From NCBI GenBank assembly GCA_037577475.1, contig CM075187.1, positions 24,024,810-24,088,809 of the forward strand: a DNA stretch of 64,000 nucleotides, written 5' to 3'. The notes beneath the pieces were generated by a model. It was given only the letters and a program-made list of their open reading frames with translations. It had not been told where the DNA came from and did no database searches. Shown piece by piece: positions 50,809 through 62,700 of the stretch (position 1 is its first letter; each line of letters starts with the position of its first letter). The translations under genes and the position numbers were made by a program. Origin of the DNA: Chaunax sp. Z400. Its lineage: Eukaryota; Chordata; Actinopteri; Lophiiformes; Chaunacidae.

Positions 50809-52245
50809 AGCATGAATGTGTGCATATTGGACACTTTGCCTAGCCCTTCCTACATCATTTCATTAGCCGCTTTCAGGGGATCAGCCTCAGTTCCCTATCA
50901 CTAGAGCGAGTCCACTCACTTACATCCTCTCCTTCGCTTCCCTCTCTCATGTCTCCCACATGCCATCTCCCCTTTTTTTTTTCTAAACTGTGCCCCTCCT
51001 TCTCTACCACTATGAGTGTGATGGATGGCATAAGGGGTGAGGAGGAGAAGGACAGGAGGGAGAGAAGGAGGACGAAAGAACGGTAATGGGCAGAACTAAG
51101 TTAATAGCCCTGCCAGAAGAGCAACATGTCTCCCAGTTGTGCCTGGAAAATTTAATTAGCCTTAGACTCAGCTCCATCCTCAGGCCTTGTCCCAGTCCCT
51201 CCAGCCCTCACACGCAGGTACCAGAGAGGGATCAAAAGGACAGGAAAAGGAGTAAATAGAAAAATGGTAGCCTAGCATTTGGTTAATATTCAGCTCACAA
51301 CTTGTCTCCTGTGCTTCCCATCTTTTTGTCTTTTTACTTTGACAAATACACGCACCCACTGTTTTGATCCAAGTATTGTTGGCTTATGTAAAGCTCTGTC
51401 AACAATCCCACAAATCCAAAATGTCTGTCTGTGGCAATAATTGATGGAAGAGGAAGGTACTGATGTTCACCTTGCCATAAGGTTTATGGAAAAACCCAAA
51501 GATAGGTTAGGATTGTTGCTAGACAACAGATCACAATGTTTTTCTTCATAAGCCTTTCTGATGCATTTTCATATTAAAAGACATTGAAGCATTGTATTTG
51601 CATATGTACTTTATCTCTGAATTAATTCTGTTTACAGCACCTTGATTTCAATAAAAAAAATTATTTTAAAAGCTTTCCTCTCAAACTTAACCAGACCTTT
51701 AACCCTGTTCAGAACTTTTCTAAGTTAAAAAACCCCATTAATAAACAAGAAAGGAATATAATATTATTACATATTAAGATCTTGAAAGCAGTTTGGATGC
51801 TAGAAGGTCTTGGTTAAGTCCTAGAATTTTATATTATGGCCCTGCTTGGAATTTAGACTTCATCAGATAACAATATTGGAGAAAAGTAACAGTATAACAA
51901 AGATCGTAATTCAGTGTGTGAACTTGTTACTCTTTCTTTCCACTCTGCATTAACATCTAACATTAAGACATTAGAAGATCCAATCAGCTACCGTGAATGT
52001 TGACACAAATCACTTCCAGACATCAGAGCTAATTATTTCTTCATCTTCCTATAAAGCATGCTGAAAATTAATGGCAGGCTTTCTGGACAGAATTATTATG
52101 TGAAGAGCAAGTGAGTTTATTCAGATTTATGATTTTGTAGGATGGGGTCAGCCAAGTGACACCAACAAAACCAAGGAAATTATGTGGGGGTTACCCATGT
52201 CTGTATGTCCTGTATGTAACAGTGTATGGTCTAATCAAACAGAGG

Positions 52246-52345
52246 TCAATGAAATTTCACTAATTCTTTGTAGGGGCCCTAAAGGTGTGTATCTCATAAT
52301 TGGTTTCTTATTTTTTATATTTTCTTGTAAATGAACATTGAACAT
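52246..52345 (+). repeat. dispersed repeat copy 2 (family unnamed)
   Basis: Partial match to 14391-14500 in the same orientation: TGAAATTTCAC, CTTTGTAGG, CCCTAAAGGTGTG, ATCTCATAA and a following T-rich stretch. The two copies are 38 kb apart. The element's limits cannot be fixed from two diverged copies. Confidence 0.6.
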
Positions 52346-52455
52346 TTATTCTTCAAACAAATATGCTTTATACAAAATTGCAGTTATATTATTAATAATG
52401 TTTTTTATACTATTCTGTCATGTTGAGTCACTAACAGAAAGTAAGTTTTACTAAG

Positions 52456-52686
52456 TCAGTAACTTTTCTTTTTCAGAGCAGGTCTTCCAGATAATACTTT
52501 TTTTTTGGGAGGAGATTTTTCACTAGCTCCTCCCTCTCCAGTCATCAATGCATGCACAGCCTCATCCTCATCCCCATCATCGTGCCGCTCTTTGGGCACT
52601 TTATATACTTCCAAGGTACCCAACTTTGTGTATCCCAGAATATCCTTATTTGTAACATTTAGTGTTCCAAAATGACATGATGACAT
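52456..52686 (-). other. unassigned open frame, 76 codons
   Basis: The minus-strand frame encodes a protein-like sequence: a mixed N-terminal part (DILGYTKLGTLEVYKVPKER), an acidic cluster (HDDGDEDE), then a basic Lys-rich end (PPKKK, ALKKKSY). Amino-acid use is less biased than in neighbouring chance frames and no simple repeat drives it. There is no domain I recognise. The frame does not fit arvcf (opposite strand). It could be a relic of an inserted gene or transposon, since a dispersed repeat copy lies about 110 bp away, or it could be chance. Confidence 0.2.
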
Positions 52687-53134
52687 GTTGAGAAGGTTTA
52701 GAACCTATTTAATGGGTGGTATATTAGGGGGTGAACATGAATCCCCAGGAACAATTCAGTATGGGACAATCTTCTTTGTCTTGACTTAATGACTTAATGA
52801 TGATGTAGATTAATTCAACTTTGACCTTGACATGTTCAATGTCATGTTGTCAACAAAGGTGCCATGTTACATGCAGTGTTTGGTATGTTACTATAGCTCA
52901 ATAACTCAATAATTAATTAAAAGAAATGATGTTACTTCATCAAAAACACATGAGTTTTATCACTGATTACCCAACTAAGGCTCTAATTGAGGTTAACAGT
53001 AACATTAGCTTTACTCCTGGTGACAGCAGCACACTGAGGTCTTGGTGACGGTGCGTTCACACACCTCCTACTCTGAACAAAGCCAGCAGGTTCCTGACTG
53101 AGAGCTACTGGGAGTTACATTCCTCTTCTTTTGG

Positions 53135-53181
53135 TGAAGGTTAACTGGCTCTACACTCCATGTAGAGCCAGTTAACCTTCA
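53135..53181. repeat. perfect inverted repeat, 21-bp arms, 5-nt loop
   Basis: The arm 53135-53155 (starts TGAAGGTTAACTGG, ends CTCTACA) is exactly complementary to 53161-53181, with loop CTCCA at 53156-53160. Complementarity stops at the next base on both sides (G opposite G). Perfect arms with a tiny spacer suggest a recent fold-back or template-switch event. Confidence 0.95.
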
Positions 53182-54239
53182 GAGCTCGTGTCGGTCCTAT
53201 GAAACTAATATTAACCCTACCTCATGGTCCCAGTGAGAGAGTTAACAAGTCATTATTTGTAAATGAATTTACATTGATTATTTTGAATCCTTCACACTAG
53301 TCATTATTGAATAAAGTAATCACATTATTATACCAAGTAATCTGTAAGTGCCAATCACTGACATAATCTCAGGATATGATCCCACATTTATATGAAACAC
53401 ACACCATCCTGATGATTCATCTCTCTTTGTGCCTTATATTTTTAGATGTATACTTATATATATATGATATTATCCAGCTTCCTGAGCCTCCTCCACATCC
53501 CTGACAGTTTTTCATATTTGGAAATTTGTTCTGTTGTCAGAAACGTTTGGACAGGAACCAGACATCCTTTCTTTAACCCTGAGCGAACTATAAATGTTTT
53601 TCAAATTTTTAAGCAGCAGCACTGGGTTAGAGTTGTGGTTTACCTACATAATTAAAGTTTGTCTGCTCTCTATTTTGACAAATGATATTCACATCTGCAT
53701 GGACAGTACACTAAACTAACTGCAGTAGTCTCCATGTTCTGTCTGAAAGAGCATTTTGAGTGTATTGAAGCTTTCTAAAACTCTAATTGTGATGTGATCT
53801 AACAAATCCAAACACATTCCAGTAAGTAAGATGGCTAGTCGAGGTGTAAAAGGCCATTGACATCACAATTGCATGGTATCTGCCTCAGACACAGTACAAT
53901 AGGACATCCCCAACACACTGACCTCTGACAGGCAGAAAGAAGACAGCAAATGGACCAAACATGATATAGAGTCATTGGCCTGAAACTGTGGCTTATGGAA
54001 TGGAGATTGTCACTTCCACAGCTCTCTGTCATCTTAAATAACACTGTGTCTGTGGGCTGTATGGCTGTACTTGATGGATCCCAGCCACAGTAAAGACATG
54101 CCATGTGGGTGGAGGGGGCAGGGCCATCAGACATGGATACTTAGATGCGCAGCGCTTAGCACAGAACAGACACTCAGCACATCACCCGGTTGCTAGCGTT
54201 TGTAGGATACTGTAAATATGCTGTACCCAGGAAAAACTC

Positions 54240-54420
54240 GTTTGTGGACACAGCTGGTTCTGCTCAAGGTTTCTGTTCAAGGGAAGTTTTAACCCTGCAG
54301 CTGTCGCCAAGTGCATGAGATAATGTCAGGTCTCTGTGCAATCTGAAACTGCTCTGTATCAGAGTACCTTAAGGTAGCTTATGTGATTTTGCGCTACATA
54401 AATAAAATGAGTTTGAGAGG
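54240..54420 (+). mobile_element. degenerate retroelement-like dispersed repeat
   Basis: Contains, in order, GGTTCTGCTCAAGGTTTCTG, GGGAAGTTTTAACCCTGCAG, CTGTCGCCAAGTGCATGAG, GGTCTCTGTGCAAT, and an end TGTGATTTTGCGCTACATAA followed by ATAAAATGAG. From memory this order matches a very abundant fish repeat whose 3' end is GCGCTATATAAATAAAATTGA, usually linked to non-LTR elements. This copy is diverged and has no coding capacity. Confidence 0.55.
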
Positions 54421-55807
54421 CATGATGGGGAACACAGTAAAGCACAAGAAATACATTTAATACATCGATGCTTAGAAAACAGACATCTGCAGATGGAAAC
54501 AGATTTAAGAGCAGGATAGAATAATAATAATAGATTATAATTATAGTTAAATTATGTTGTTGGATACGCGCTGTTGAACCTGTTTTATGATGCGGTGGAA
54601 ACAACAGTGTAAATTAGAGGCATCATGCCCCATTAATCTCCATGCATCATGTAAATGAAACGATTTTACATCAGGAGTTTGAATGTTTAACTTTATCACA
54701 TACAAATGAATGAAACTGATTTATTACAGAGCTCAGTTAAGTACTTTATAAGTACTCATTATTTCCTCTACAATTCAGTCAAAAGTTTTATTTGTTCACT
54801 GCCTCTTCAGCACGAATTGCTTTTCACATGTTGACTACATGTTGAGTGCTGCTTGTCAAAAGTAAAGCTGATGCCAGTGACACACAACAGTAAAACACAA
54901 CTATTAAAACAATCTAGTTCAAATTTGTAGAGGAATGAAATTTCCAGTTAAAAAAAAAAATCAAAAAATTATACTTTATTTTTTTCAAGTGTTTCAGCTG
55001 TTTACAATTCATATTCATTAATATGCAGTTAGGGTTGTTGTTTTTTTAAAATTAGGTAGACAGATAGCCAAGTAATAGACATAATTGAATATATAAATAA
55101 GTAGATTAAATAATAATCAGAAAATTAAGAAAGAAAATGGAAAGAGAAATAAAAAGGAACATATGTTCGATATTATCCCTACTTACAAATATTCAGTGCA
55201 TATTTCTGCATATATCCACTTACCTTTACGTATACCTATATAAATACATATATTATTCACACATATATACACTCGTGTACACATATACACATACATACAC
55301 ACACACATTTATACATACATATACACCTGTGAATATATTTTCACATTCATATATACAGTACATATACATAGTCCAAGTACCCCCACCTAGAAAGCAAAAC
55401 TCATCTTCTTGTGTGTTAATTTCTACATATCAGACATAGCATTTGTCAGTTTTTACAATAAAGGGAGTACGGGATAAAAAGAAAAACACAATGAAAGAAA
55501 AACAAAAAGGCTTTTATGTAAGATTTCCCATCCTTACATAAAAGTGATTATTTCCAATTAACACCTGACGCACAAATTAAACCAGCCTTCATTCAACAGT
55601 TACCTGAATACAGGATTATGGGACATTTTCAGTATAACAGGATCTTTGAATCATGTGACGTTATTGATGGTCATAAAAGACAATGAGGATCTGTAAGAAA
55701 TAAAAGAATTTAGTAAAACTGCAGCAGATCATCCACACTGTTCAAAATGTTCAATCCTGCACTGTATAATTTATAGTAATAATCTATTTAGCACGCAGGT
55801 GTATATA

Positions 55808-57412
55808 CAGTGGGGCAAAAAAGTATTTAGTCAGCCACCAATTGTGCAAGTTCTCCCACTTAAAAAGATGAGAGAGGCCTGTTATTTTCATCATAGGTAT
55901 ACCTCAACTATGAGAGAAAAAATGAGAAAAAAAAATCCAGAAAATAACATTGTCTGATTTTTAAAGAATTTATTTGCAAATTATGGTGGAAAATAAGTAT
56001 TTGGTCAATAACAAAAGTTCATCTCAATACTTTGTTTTATACCCTTTGTTTGCAATGACAGAGGTCAAACGTTTTCTGTAAGTCATCACAAGGTTTTCAC
56101 ACACTGTTGCTGGTATTTTGGCCCATTCCTCCATGCAGATCTCCTCTAGAGCAGTGATGTTTGGGGGCTGTCGCTGGGCAACACGGACTTTCAACTCCCT
56201 CCAAAGATTTTCTATGGGGTTGAGATCTGGAGACTGGCTAGGCCACTCCAGGACCTTGAAATGCTTCTTACGAAGCCACTCCTTCGTTGCCCGGGCGGTG
56301 TGTTTGGGATCATTGTCATGCTGAAAGACCCAGCCACGTTTCATCTTCAATGCCCTTGCTGATGGAAGGAGGTTTTCACTCAAAATCTCACGATACATGG
56401 CCTCATTCATTCTTTCCTTTACACGGATCAGTCGTCCTGGTCCCTTTGCAGAAAAACAGCCCCAAAGCATGATGTTTCCACCCCCATGCTTCACAGTAGG
56501 TATGGTGTTCTTTGGATGCAACTCAGCTTTCTTTCTCCTCCAAACACGGCAAGTTGAGTTTTTACCAAAAAGTTCTATTTTGGTTTCATCTGACCATATG
56601 ACATTCTCCCAATCCTCTTCTGGATCATCCAAATGCTCTCTAGCAAACTTCAGACGGGCCTGGACATGTACTGGCTTAAGCAAGGGGACACGTCTGGCAC
56701 TGCAGGATTTGAGTCCCTGGCGGCGTAGTGTGTTACTGATGGTAGCCTTTGTTACTTTGGTCCCAGCTCTCTGCAGGTCATTCACTAGGTCCCCCCGTGT
56801 GGTTCTGGGATGTTTGCTCACCGTTCTTGTGATCATTTTGACCCCACGGGGTGAGATCGTGCGTGGAGCCCCAGATCGAGGGAGATTATCAGTGGTCTTG
56901 TATGTCTTCCATTTTCTAATAATTGCTCCCACAGTTGATTTCTTCACAACAAGCTGCTTACCTATTGCAGATTCAGTCTTCCCAGCCTGGTGCAGGTCTA
57001 CAATTTTGTTTCTGGTGTCCTTTGACAGCTCTTTGGTCTTGGCCATAGTGGAGTTTGGAGTGTGACTGTTTGAGGTTGTGGACAGGTGTCTTTTATACTG
57101 ATAACAAGTTCAAACAGGTGCCATTAATACAGGTAACGAGTGGAGGACAGAGGAGCCTCTTGAAGAAAAAGTTACAGGTCTGTGAAAGCCAGAAATCTTG
57201 CTTGTTTGTAGGTGACCAAATACTTATTTTACCGAGGAATTTAACAATTAATTCATTAAAAATCCTACAATGTGATTTCCTGGATTCTTTCCCCCCATTC
57301 TGTCTCTCATAGTCGAAGTGTACCTATGATGAAAATTACAGGCCTCTCTCATCTTTTTAAGTGGGAGAACTTGCACAATTGGTGGCTGACTAAATACTTT
57401 TTTGCCCCACTG
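55808..57412 (-). mobile_element. complete Tc1-like transposon (1605 bp)
   Basis: The ends are CAGTGGGGCAAAAAAGTATT and its complement. The first 75 bp of each end (55808-55882 and 57338-57412) are perfectly inverted, and diverged inverted similarity continues to about 200 bp. Each end holds an outer AAAAAGTATTTAGTCA and an inner AAATAAGTATTTGGTCA (inner copies at 55990-56007 and 57213-57230), the IR/DR layout of many fish Tc1 elements. It is flanked by TA on both sides (55806-55807 and 57413-57414), within a TATATATA context, the expected target duplication. The single gene is intact on the minus strand. Perfect outer ends and an uninterrupted gene suggest recent insertion. Confidence 0.95.
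56024..57046 (-). CDS. Tc1-like DDE transposase, intact (340 aa)
   Basis: Cut-and-paste transposase that binds the terminal repeats and inserts at TA. The start ATG is at 57046-57044, beginning MAKTKELSKD, and the stop is TGA at 56026-56024; 340 residues is the normal family length. Residues about 5-115 form the paired-like DNA-binding region: a first helix-turn-helix (about 9-50), a basic linker with RSGAPRTISPRG (about 57-68), and a second helix-turn-helix (about 80-112). The catalytic DD34E triad is complete: D153 in WSDETKIELFG, D244 in FQHDNDPKHTA, and E279 in SPDLNPIENLW, with 34 residues between the last two. A Gly-rich KHGGGNIMLWGCFSAKGPG box lies at about 186-204, as in relatives. 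No frameshift or stop is seen. The plus-strand frame of 222 codons across it is antisense. Confidence 0.95.
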   Translation of the reverse strand: MAKTKELSKDTRNKIVDLHQAGKTESAIGKQLVVKKSTVGAIIRKWKTYKTTDNLPRSGAPRTISPRGVKMITRTVSKHPRTTRGDLVNDLQRAGTKVTKATISNTLRRQGLKSCSARRVPLLKPVHVQARLKFAREHLDDPEEDWENVIWSDETKIELFGKNSTCRVWRRKKAELHPKNTIPTVKHGGGNIMLWGCFSAKGPGRLIRVKERMNEAMYREILSENLLPSARALKMKRGWVFQHDNDPKHTARATKEWLRKKHFKVLEWPSQSPDLNPIENLWRELKVRVAQRQPPNITALEEICMEEWAKIPATVCENLVMTYRKRLTSVIANKGYKTKY

Positions 57413-59578
57413 TATATATAGATTTGGCTTGAGGCTTTAGTGTGTGTTCATGATCCTCCATCACAGTTTTTGTGTGTGAAAGTGGCTCAGAGCGGAGCCA
57501 CACCTCAGCTTACGCATCTAACAGCTTCCCAGTAAGGTACTGGTAGCCTGGTAGTCTGTGATGTAGAGGAAACCAGTTGAGTCATTGATCCATCACAGAG
57601 GCTGTGGAGGTACCAGTGTGTCTGTTTAATTAGTTAGAGATGTGACAGAGAGGGGCCCAAGTTGCAAAGACAAAAGTATAGAGTGTGTGGATTAGTTTAA
57701 TGAGATTTTAATTTCTCCAGGCACAACCACACCAGAAGGACTGGATCTATTTTAGCCTGGGTCTGTCTGTTGAGATGTGTTTTCCTGTTTTGCAGAGAGC
57801 ATGTGTTAACAGAGGAAATATTGACCATCTGGAAATTGTACAGAAATCCTTTAAAAGGGCAGGGCGAGGAAGTGTGACAGTTTCACTGATTTACTAATGG
57901 TCTGTTAATGTGAGGCAGGAGAGACTCACACATACAATCAAACACACATATTTTTAGATTCACTTCGACTTTCCAAGAACTGATCTTCATTAATCAACTT
58001 GGAAATCAACGAAGATGCTTCCTTGTAACTCCAGAGCTTGCCTGATAATCATCACATTTTTTTAGGTACTCTAATCTAATGATAGTTATGGATATGTTGC
58101 AAACTGGGATTGCTAATAGCTAATTTAGCATCCTTGTAATGCTGCCAATAGTGTATACTTAGGAATATCTCACTTTTTTCCTATTTGGTGCATGAACATT
58201 TTTATTTTCCTCACACCAGAGTTTACCTGAGCTCCAGAGCTTCCGTGTATCTGAGTGATAAACATATCTGATGCTGATGCCTAAACACAGCATCATTTTT
58301 TGTGGGGTTGGCTGCCCGGCTATGCTGCCAAAATGCACTCCTCTCTGCTTTGTCTGCCTGTTTACCTCTCTTCTGTGAGCTTTTGGAATGCACATAGCCA
58401 GCTCAATTTAGTTTACCTCTATTGCAGGAGAATAAAATAGGCTGCCTGTTAGAGATGTGCCAGTAAATAGGAGAGCTCCTCTGTTTGGATTGTATTCCAC
58501 GAGATAATAAAGGAGGTGCTCGGTCTGTGTGCTCATAGTTAATTTACATTGATCGTATGCATGCACAGCATCTGCAGAATATGTATGCATTAATGTATAC
58601 AATGTCATTAATCATACTGCACTTGTTGAGAAATGACATAAATTATCATAATATTACTGTAACCTCATTATTCCTATAGCAACATATAAGAATAATATAG
58701 AAGTAACACAGTGACACACACGTCTTCTGTAAACTCAGTATTGATCACAACATAGTGGCAGTCAGTTAAGCCTTTAAGGCAGAAGAATAAAATGATCATT
58801 GTGATTATCGTATACAGTGCAGTATGTCCAGCTGATATGATGACTGGCCCATGAACAACCAATTCTGTTGTATTCATTTTCTGTTTGTTGTGGTTTTAAA
58901 CAATACACTACATGATGTATTATTATGTGTGCTATTCAGCTGTTGTCATATGGCATCACCTTCACTTTATTCACACATTTTTTCTCTGTGACTTTCCAAT
59001 CCTTTTCACTCGTTTTCTGTCATCCACTCTTAATCCTGTATCCCTGTTTCTTTGGTTCTTTCTATCTTTCCCATTTCCAGCCTAAAATCACCCTCATTCA
59101 CTTATTTTAATTTCTCTCCATTTATATATTTCCTGCTACACATTCTTCCTTCCTCATCTCATTCATTCTTACTCCTCTTATATCCTCCCTATTTAGTCCC
59201 AAAATCCTCTATTCAAATCATCTATTTCTACTGTATCAAATAAAAAAACACAATATTAATTTTTAAATTATTTTGTTTTATTTTTATTTAATTTATTACT
59301 GTGATAATTACATATGCAAATCCCACTGTTGTGATTACTTAAAAACTTTTGTGCTCCTATTTCATCCATTTCATGGTCTGTAACTTATACTATAATAGTT
59401 TTTTTAATTAGATTTTAAAACTCACAATATCTACAAAGTTGTATATCTGAATATATTGAATCATGACCCCTGTATCACGATATATAAGTGATTCTTGTCG
59501 ATATTGAGCCCTACTTTTCACGCTCCCCAGAAATATCTTTTCATTTCTCTTTTTTCTCTCCTTGCCTCTGCTCTATAG
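57413..59578 (+). other. arvcf intron, 3' part (after transposon)
   Basis: No gene seen. Toward the end, 59400-59513 resembles a degenerate dispersed-repeat end (ATCACGATATATAAG ... GATATTGAGCCCTAC). The acceptor before 59579 is a long pyrimidine tract ending CTCTATAG. Confidence 0.6.
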
Positions 59579-59762
59579 GAACCCTGTGGAATTTGTCATC
59601 CTATGAACCCCTGAAGATGGTGATCATCAACCACGGCCTGCAGACCATGACCAATGAGGTCATCATCCCCCACTCTGGGTGGGAACATGAGCCCAATGAG
59701 GACTCCAAGCCCCGCGACGCTGAGTGGACCACCGTCTTCAAGAACACCTCCGGCTGCCTCAG
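59579..59762 (+). CDS. arvcf: arvcf internal exon, armadillo repeats 3-4
   Basis: 184 nt: two bases completing Gly (G+GA) with the previous exon, 60 codons, and two bases (AG) carried forward. The acceptor is CTCTATAG and the donor is CTCAG|GTAGGG. The peptide runs TLWNLSSYEPLKMVIINHGL, then QTMTNEVIIPHSGWEHEPNE and DAEWTTVFKNTSGCLR. The last part is ARVCF wording; p120 has a different sequence here. TLWNLSS is the end of an armadillo repeat, and IIPHSGW begins the long loop typical of the delta-catenin family. The next family exon (NVSS... in armadillo repeat 4-5) is not found in the remaining 4.2 kb. Confidence 0.95.
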
Positions 59763-62700
59763 GTAGGGTTAGCCCCAAACTGGTTTGCACATCACTCAAA
59801 CTCATGTTGATTCATTAAACATACAGTTGTAGTTTCTGTATTTTATTCATGGATTTTTTGGGAGATGTATTACAGGTGCGGAAAGTTGAGGAATTAGTTC
59901 CTATTAAAAAATATCAGAAAACTTTATAAACACTTAATTTTACTAGAGGTTGATTGTACTGGGTTTAAGTTTAAGATTCCTATTAGCTAAATGACTCTTT
60001 TAGTGGCCTATGACAGAATTAGAATGAGGAATTGAAATATGAGTTATTGTTTTAAATTTAACAGCAAAACAGACTCATTTAAGAAAAAATATGCAGATTA
60101 AGCAAAAACATAATTATTGGATACTGAAGTTTTTGGTTTTTTTTTGTTGGCTAGCTTTTATTAAATGGTTAAAATCCTAGAAGTTATATCAGTAAGGATA
60201 CAGACAGGCTTTAGGTAGAACTGTGGGGACATGTGTCAGACTTAAAGTCAGTTCAGAGGACACACTTTAGAGATCATCCTGGCTTTTATAGGGACAGCCT
60301 TAACACACCGACGGCCTTGAAAGTTTGTTTTTACTGAGATGCCAGTTGTAGACGGGGACATGCATGACATTTTAGACTCCATACGTGCTCTTATTAACCC
60401 AGGGTCAGGTTTAAGTTCTTTGAGAATTTATGATGTGACAGATGCTGTGTTCTTCAGTAAGCATGTGAAGTATGTTGGATGTCTGTCTGCAGGAGGATTA
60501 TTGGGTAACTTTGATGTGTGATTCAAGGAAAACAAAACTTTATTCATGACATATCCCAAACATCTACCCTCTGTTTTGACCACAAACAGGTACCTGCTGC
60601 ATTTTGGGAAATAGTTATTTGCATTGTCCTTCTAACATGGACCTGGTAAATTTATTACCGCTCCAGTCTCAGGCATGGGAGTAGCTTTAGCTCCAAACTA
60701 AACAAGTTACAGTTAAATAACCACACAAATGACATTAGTCTCAATCCTGTTAAGGCTGATTGAAGGTAAATTGAGCCCACAGTGGAAATCGTTGCTGCAT
60801 GAGTAAGAAAAACATCATGTAAACATTATTATTAATTAGGATGAAAAACATGCACATTTGAATGAGTATGTCATTAACTTTTATGAAGGAGTCGTTCCCA
60901 TCACTGACCTGGGAATAACAGTGTTAGCTTCTCCATCTCTGCGTTGACATAGCTCACTGTTTTAAGTGGAGTGACTCACACGGTCATTTTACTGACCCTT
61001 TCTACTCCATTTGTTTTAAGAGCTGAAGGTCTGCTTCGGTCCCACAGGGCTCTACTCTCAGATAATAGCTTGAATGTGCCCTAACCTAAACCCTTTAGAT
61101 ACACATACTGCGGAAGAAGACAAAACAGGGTCTTGAAGGTCTTTGCAAAACAGCCACATTGTTTCCTGCAGATAAAACAAAGCTGCAGGATGATTGCTTG
61201 GCTTTAAGCTGTTTGTCTCAATAGAGGCTTCTGAATGCAGTTTACCTTTGACCTCTAGTCAAACAATGAAAAATAATTCACTGAAATGTGAAAATATTAG
61301 TCAACCAGGGTCACATCTAAAAGTTAGCAGTTCACTTAAGCTCACAAAACTTATTCAGTCTCCTATTTAGTTTACAGCAGTAATAATCCAGCAGGGATAC
61401 GGATGATCCCTCAGCATTTAGAACTGGTGCATTTGATTTAACCAACCTTTTATCTATTAACCATTTGGCTGAAAGTGCTATATTCCATTATATTTTGAGT
61501 CGTAACATGGTGCCAAGGGCTGGGCAATAGGACTTCAAATCAATATCCTGATTATTTCAAACTTTTTCCTTGATTACGATTATTAAATTGTTATGTTTTA
61601 TTGTCTTTATACTGCCTGCAAAGTTCTCTGACAAAGTCTGGACCCTAAATGTGTTAAACTATTAAACAAAGCATAATCATTCTTTTTATTTAATGTCTTC
61701 TTCAATGAAGCCAAAATGAGCCCAAACGACTGACAAGAATTTGAACAGAAACCCTTACAGTATATATGTATTATGTCACCAGATTCTTGCCAAGACACAG
61801 ACCTACATCCAAGTTATCTAAAAGCGTCCCTGTTTTCGAGACACAGAAAGTTTGCTCGCTGCAGGTTTTGTGGAAAGCAGCATCAGCTGAACATCTAATA
61901 TTCAACCTGAATCAGTCAAAACTCAAATGCATCCTCTCTGCCTCGCTCCGAAAAACGCAGTCACCAACTCAGGGCGACGATTTGAGAGCAGCCGTCTTGA
62001 ACTCCTGCTATTAAAAATTTCAAGTAGTCAGTCAAGTCAAGTTTCAACTCCAAATGACAGACTGTAGTAAAGTGTGAACTACAGATAGTGTATATATGGG
62101 TTATCATGCCTCATGCCTGGCTGTTCTGTCTCCTCCCCGGCAAGCAAACCTGTCTAGACCATAATGCAAGGCAGAACATCCTCCGGAGTAGATGCTGCAG
62201 TGTGCTGGTTGACATCCAGAACAATATAACATCCAAATCCAGCTCAGACAGAAAGTACCAGAATGTATTTCATACATTATTGCCCTGCATTAGATGGTTT
62301 CCAGCTAGTTTTTCCCAGGCTGTAGAAAGATGTGGAAACCTGCCTGCAATTTTAGAACATTTTCTGCTGAGTTGAAAAGCAGCATTAACGAACCAAGAGG
62401 AAATAAATGAGAGCTCTCTTACGTGGCTGAGGAAAGTCGTAGAGAAGAGAGAACCCTGCTGCATGGAGGAACCTGCTCTCACTGCCTCTTACTGTTCCTC
62501 ACTTTCTCATCTTTCTTTCTTTATCTGTCATTTCTCTGTCTTTCTTTTTGTGTTTGCTCACTTTGTGACTCTCACCTTCTTCCCAACACTGCATCCAAAC
62601 CTCCTCACCCTTGATGCTGCGTATCTTAAAGCCATCACAGATCACGATGTCTCTCTCGCTTTCACTCCCTCGACCCTCGATGCACGCACTGCTGACGAGG

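Larger units (their letters stand above)
46396..55807 (+). other. arvcf intron, 5' part (to transposon)
   Basis: A long intron section without recognisable exons. It contains a 20-bp-period duplication at 47376-47410, poly-T tracts, a TG microsatellite at 50760-50807, a dispersed repeat copy at 52246-52345, an unassigned minus-strand open frame at 52456-52686, the hairpin at 53135-53181, a degenerate dispersed repeat at 54240-54420, and ATAC/TATA-rich sequence at 55225-55370. Confidence 0.65.

Noticed and set aside
56397..57065. 222-codon plus-strand open frame
   Set aside because: It is the antisense shadow of the Tc1-like transposase.
30987..59762. Gene could be ctnnd1 (p120) or ctnnd2 instead of arvcf
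   Set aside because: EEDPGTPTSH, TVRQVPLGPDGLPL, ELEPDY, APLAQPERGS and DAEWTTVFKNTSGCLR fit ARVCF; p120 and delta-catenin differ at these positions.
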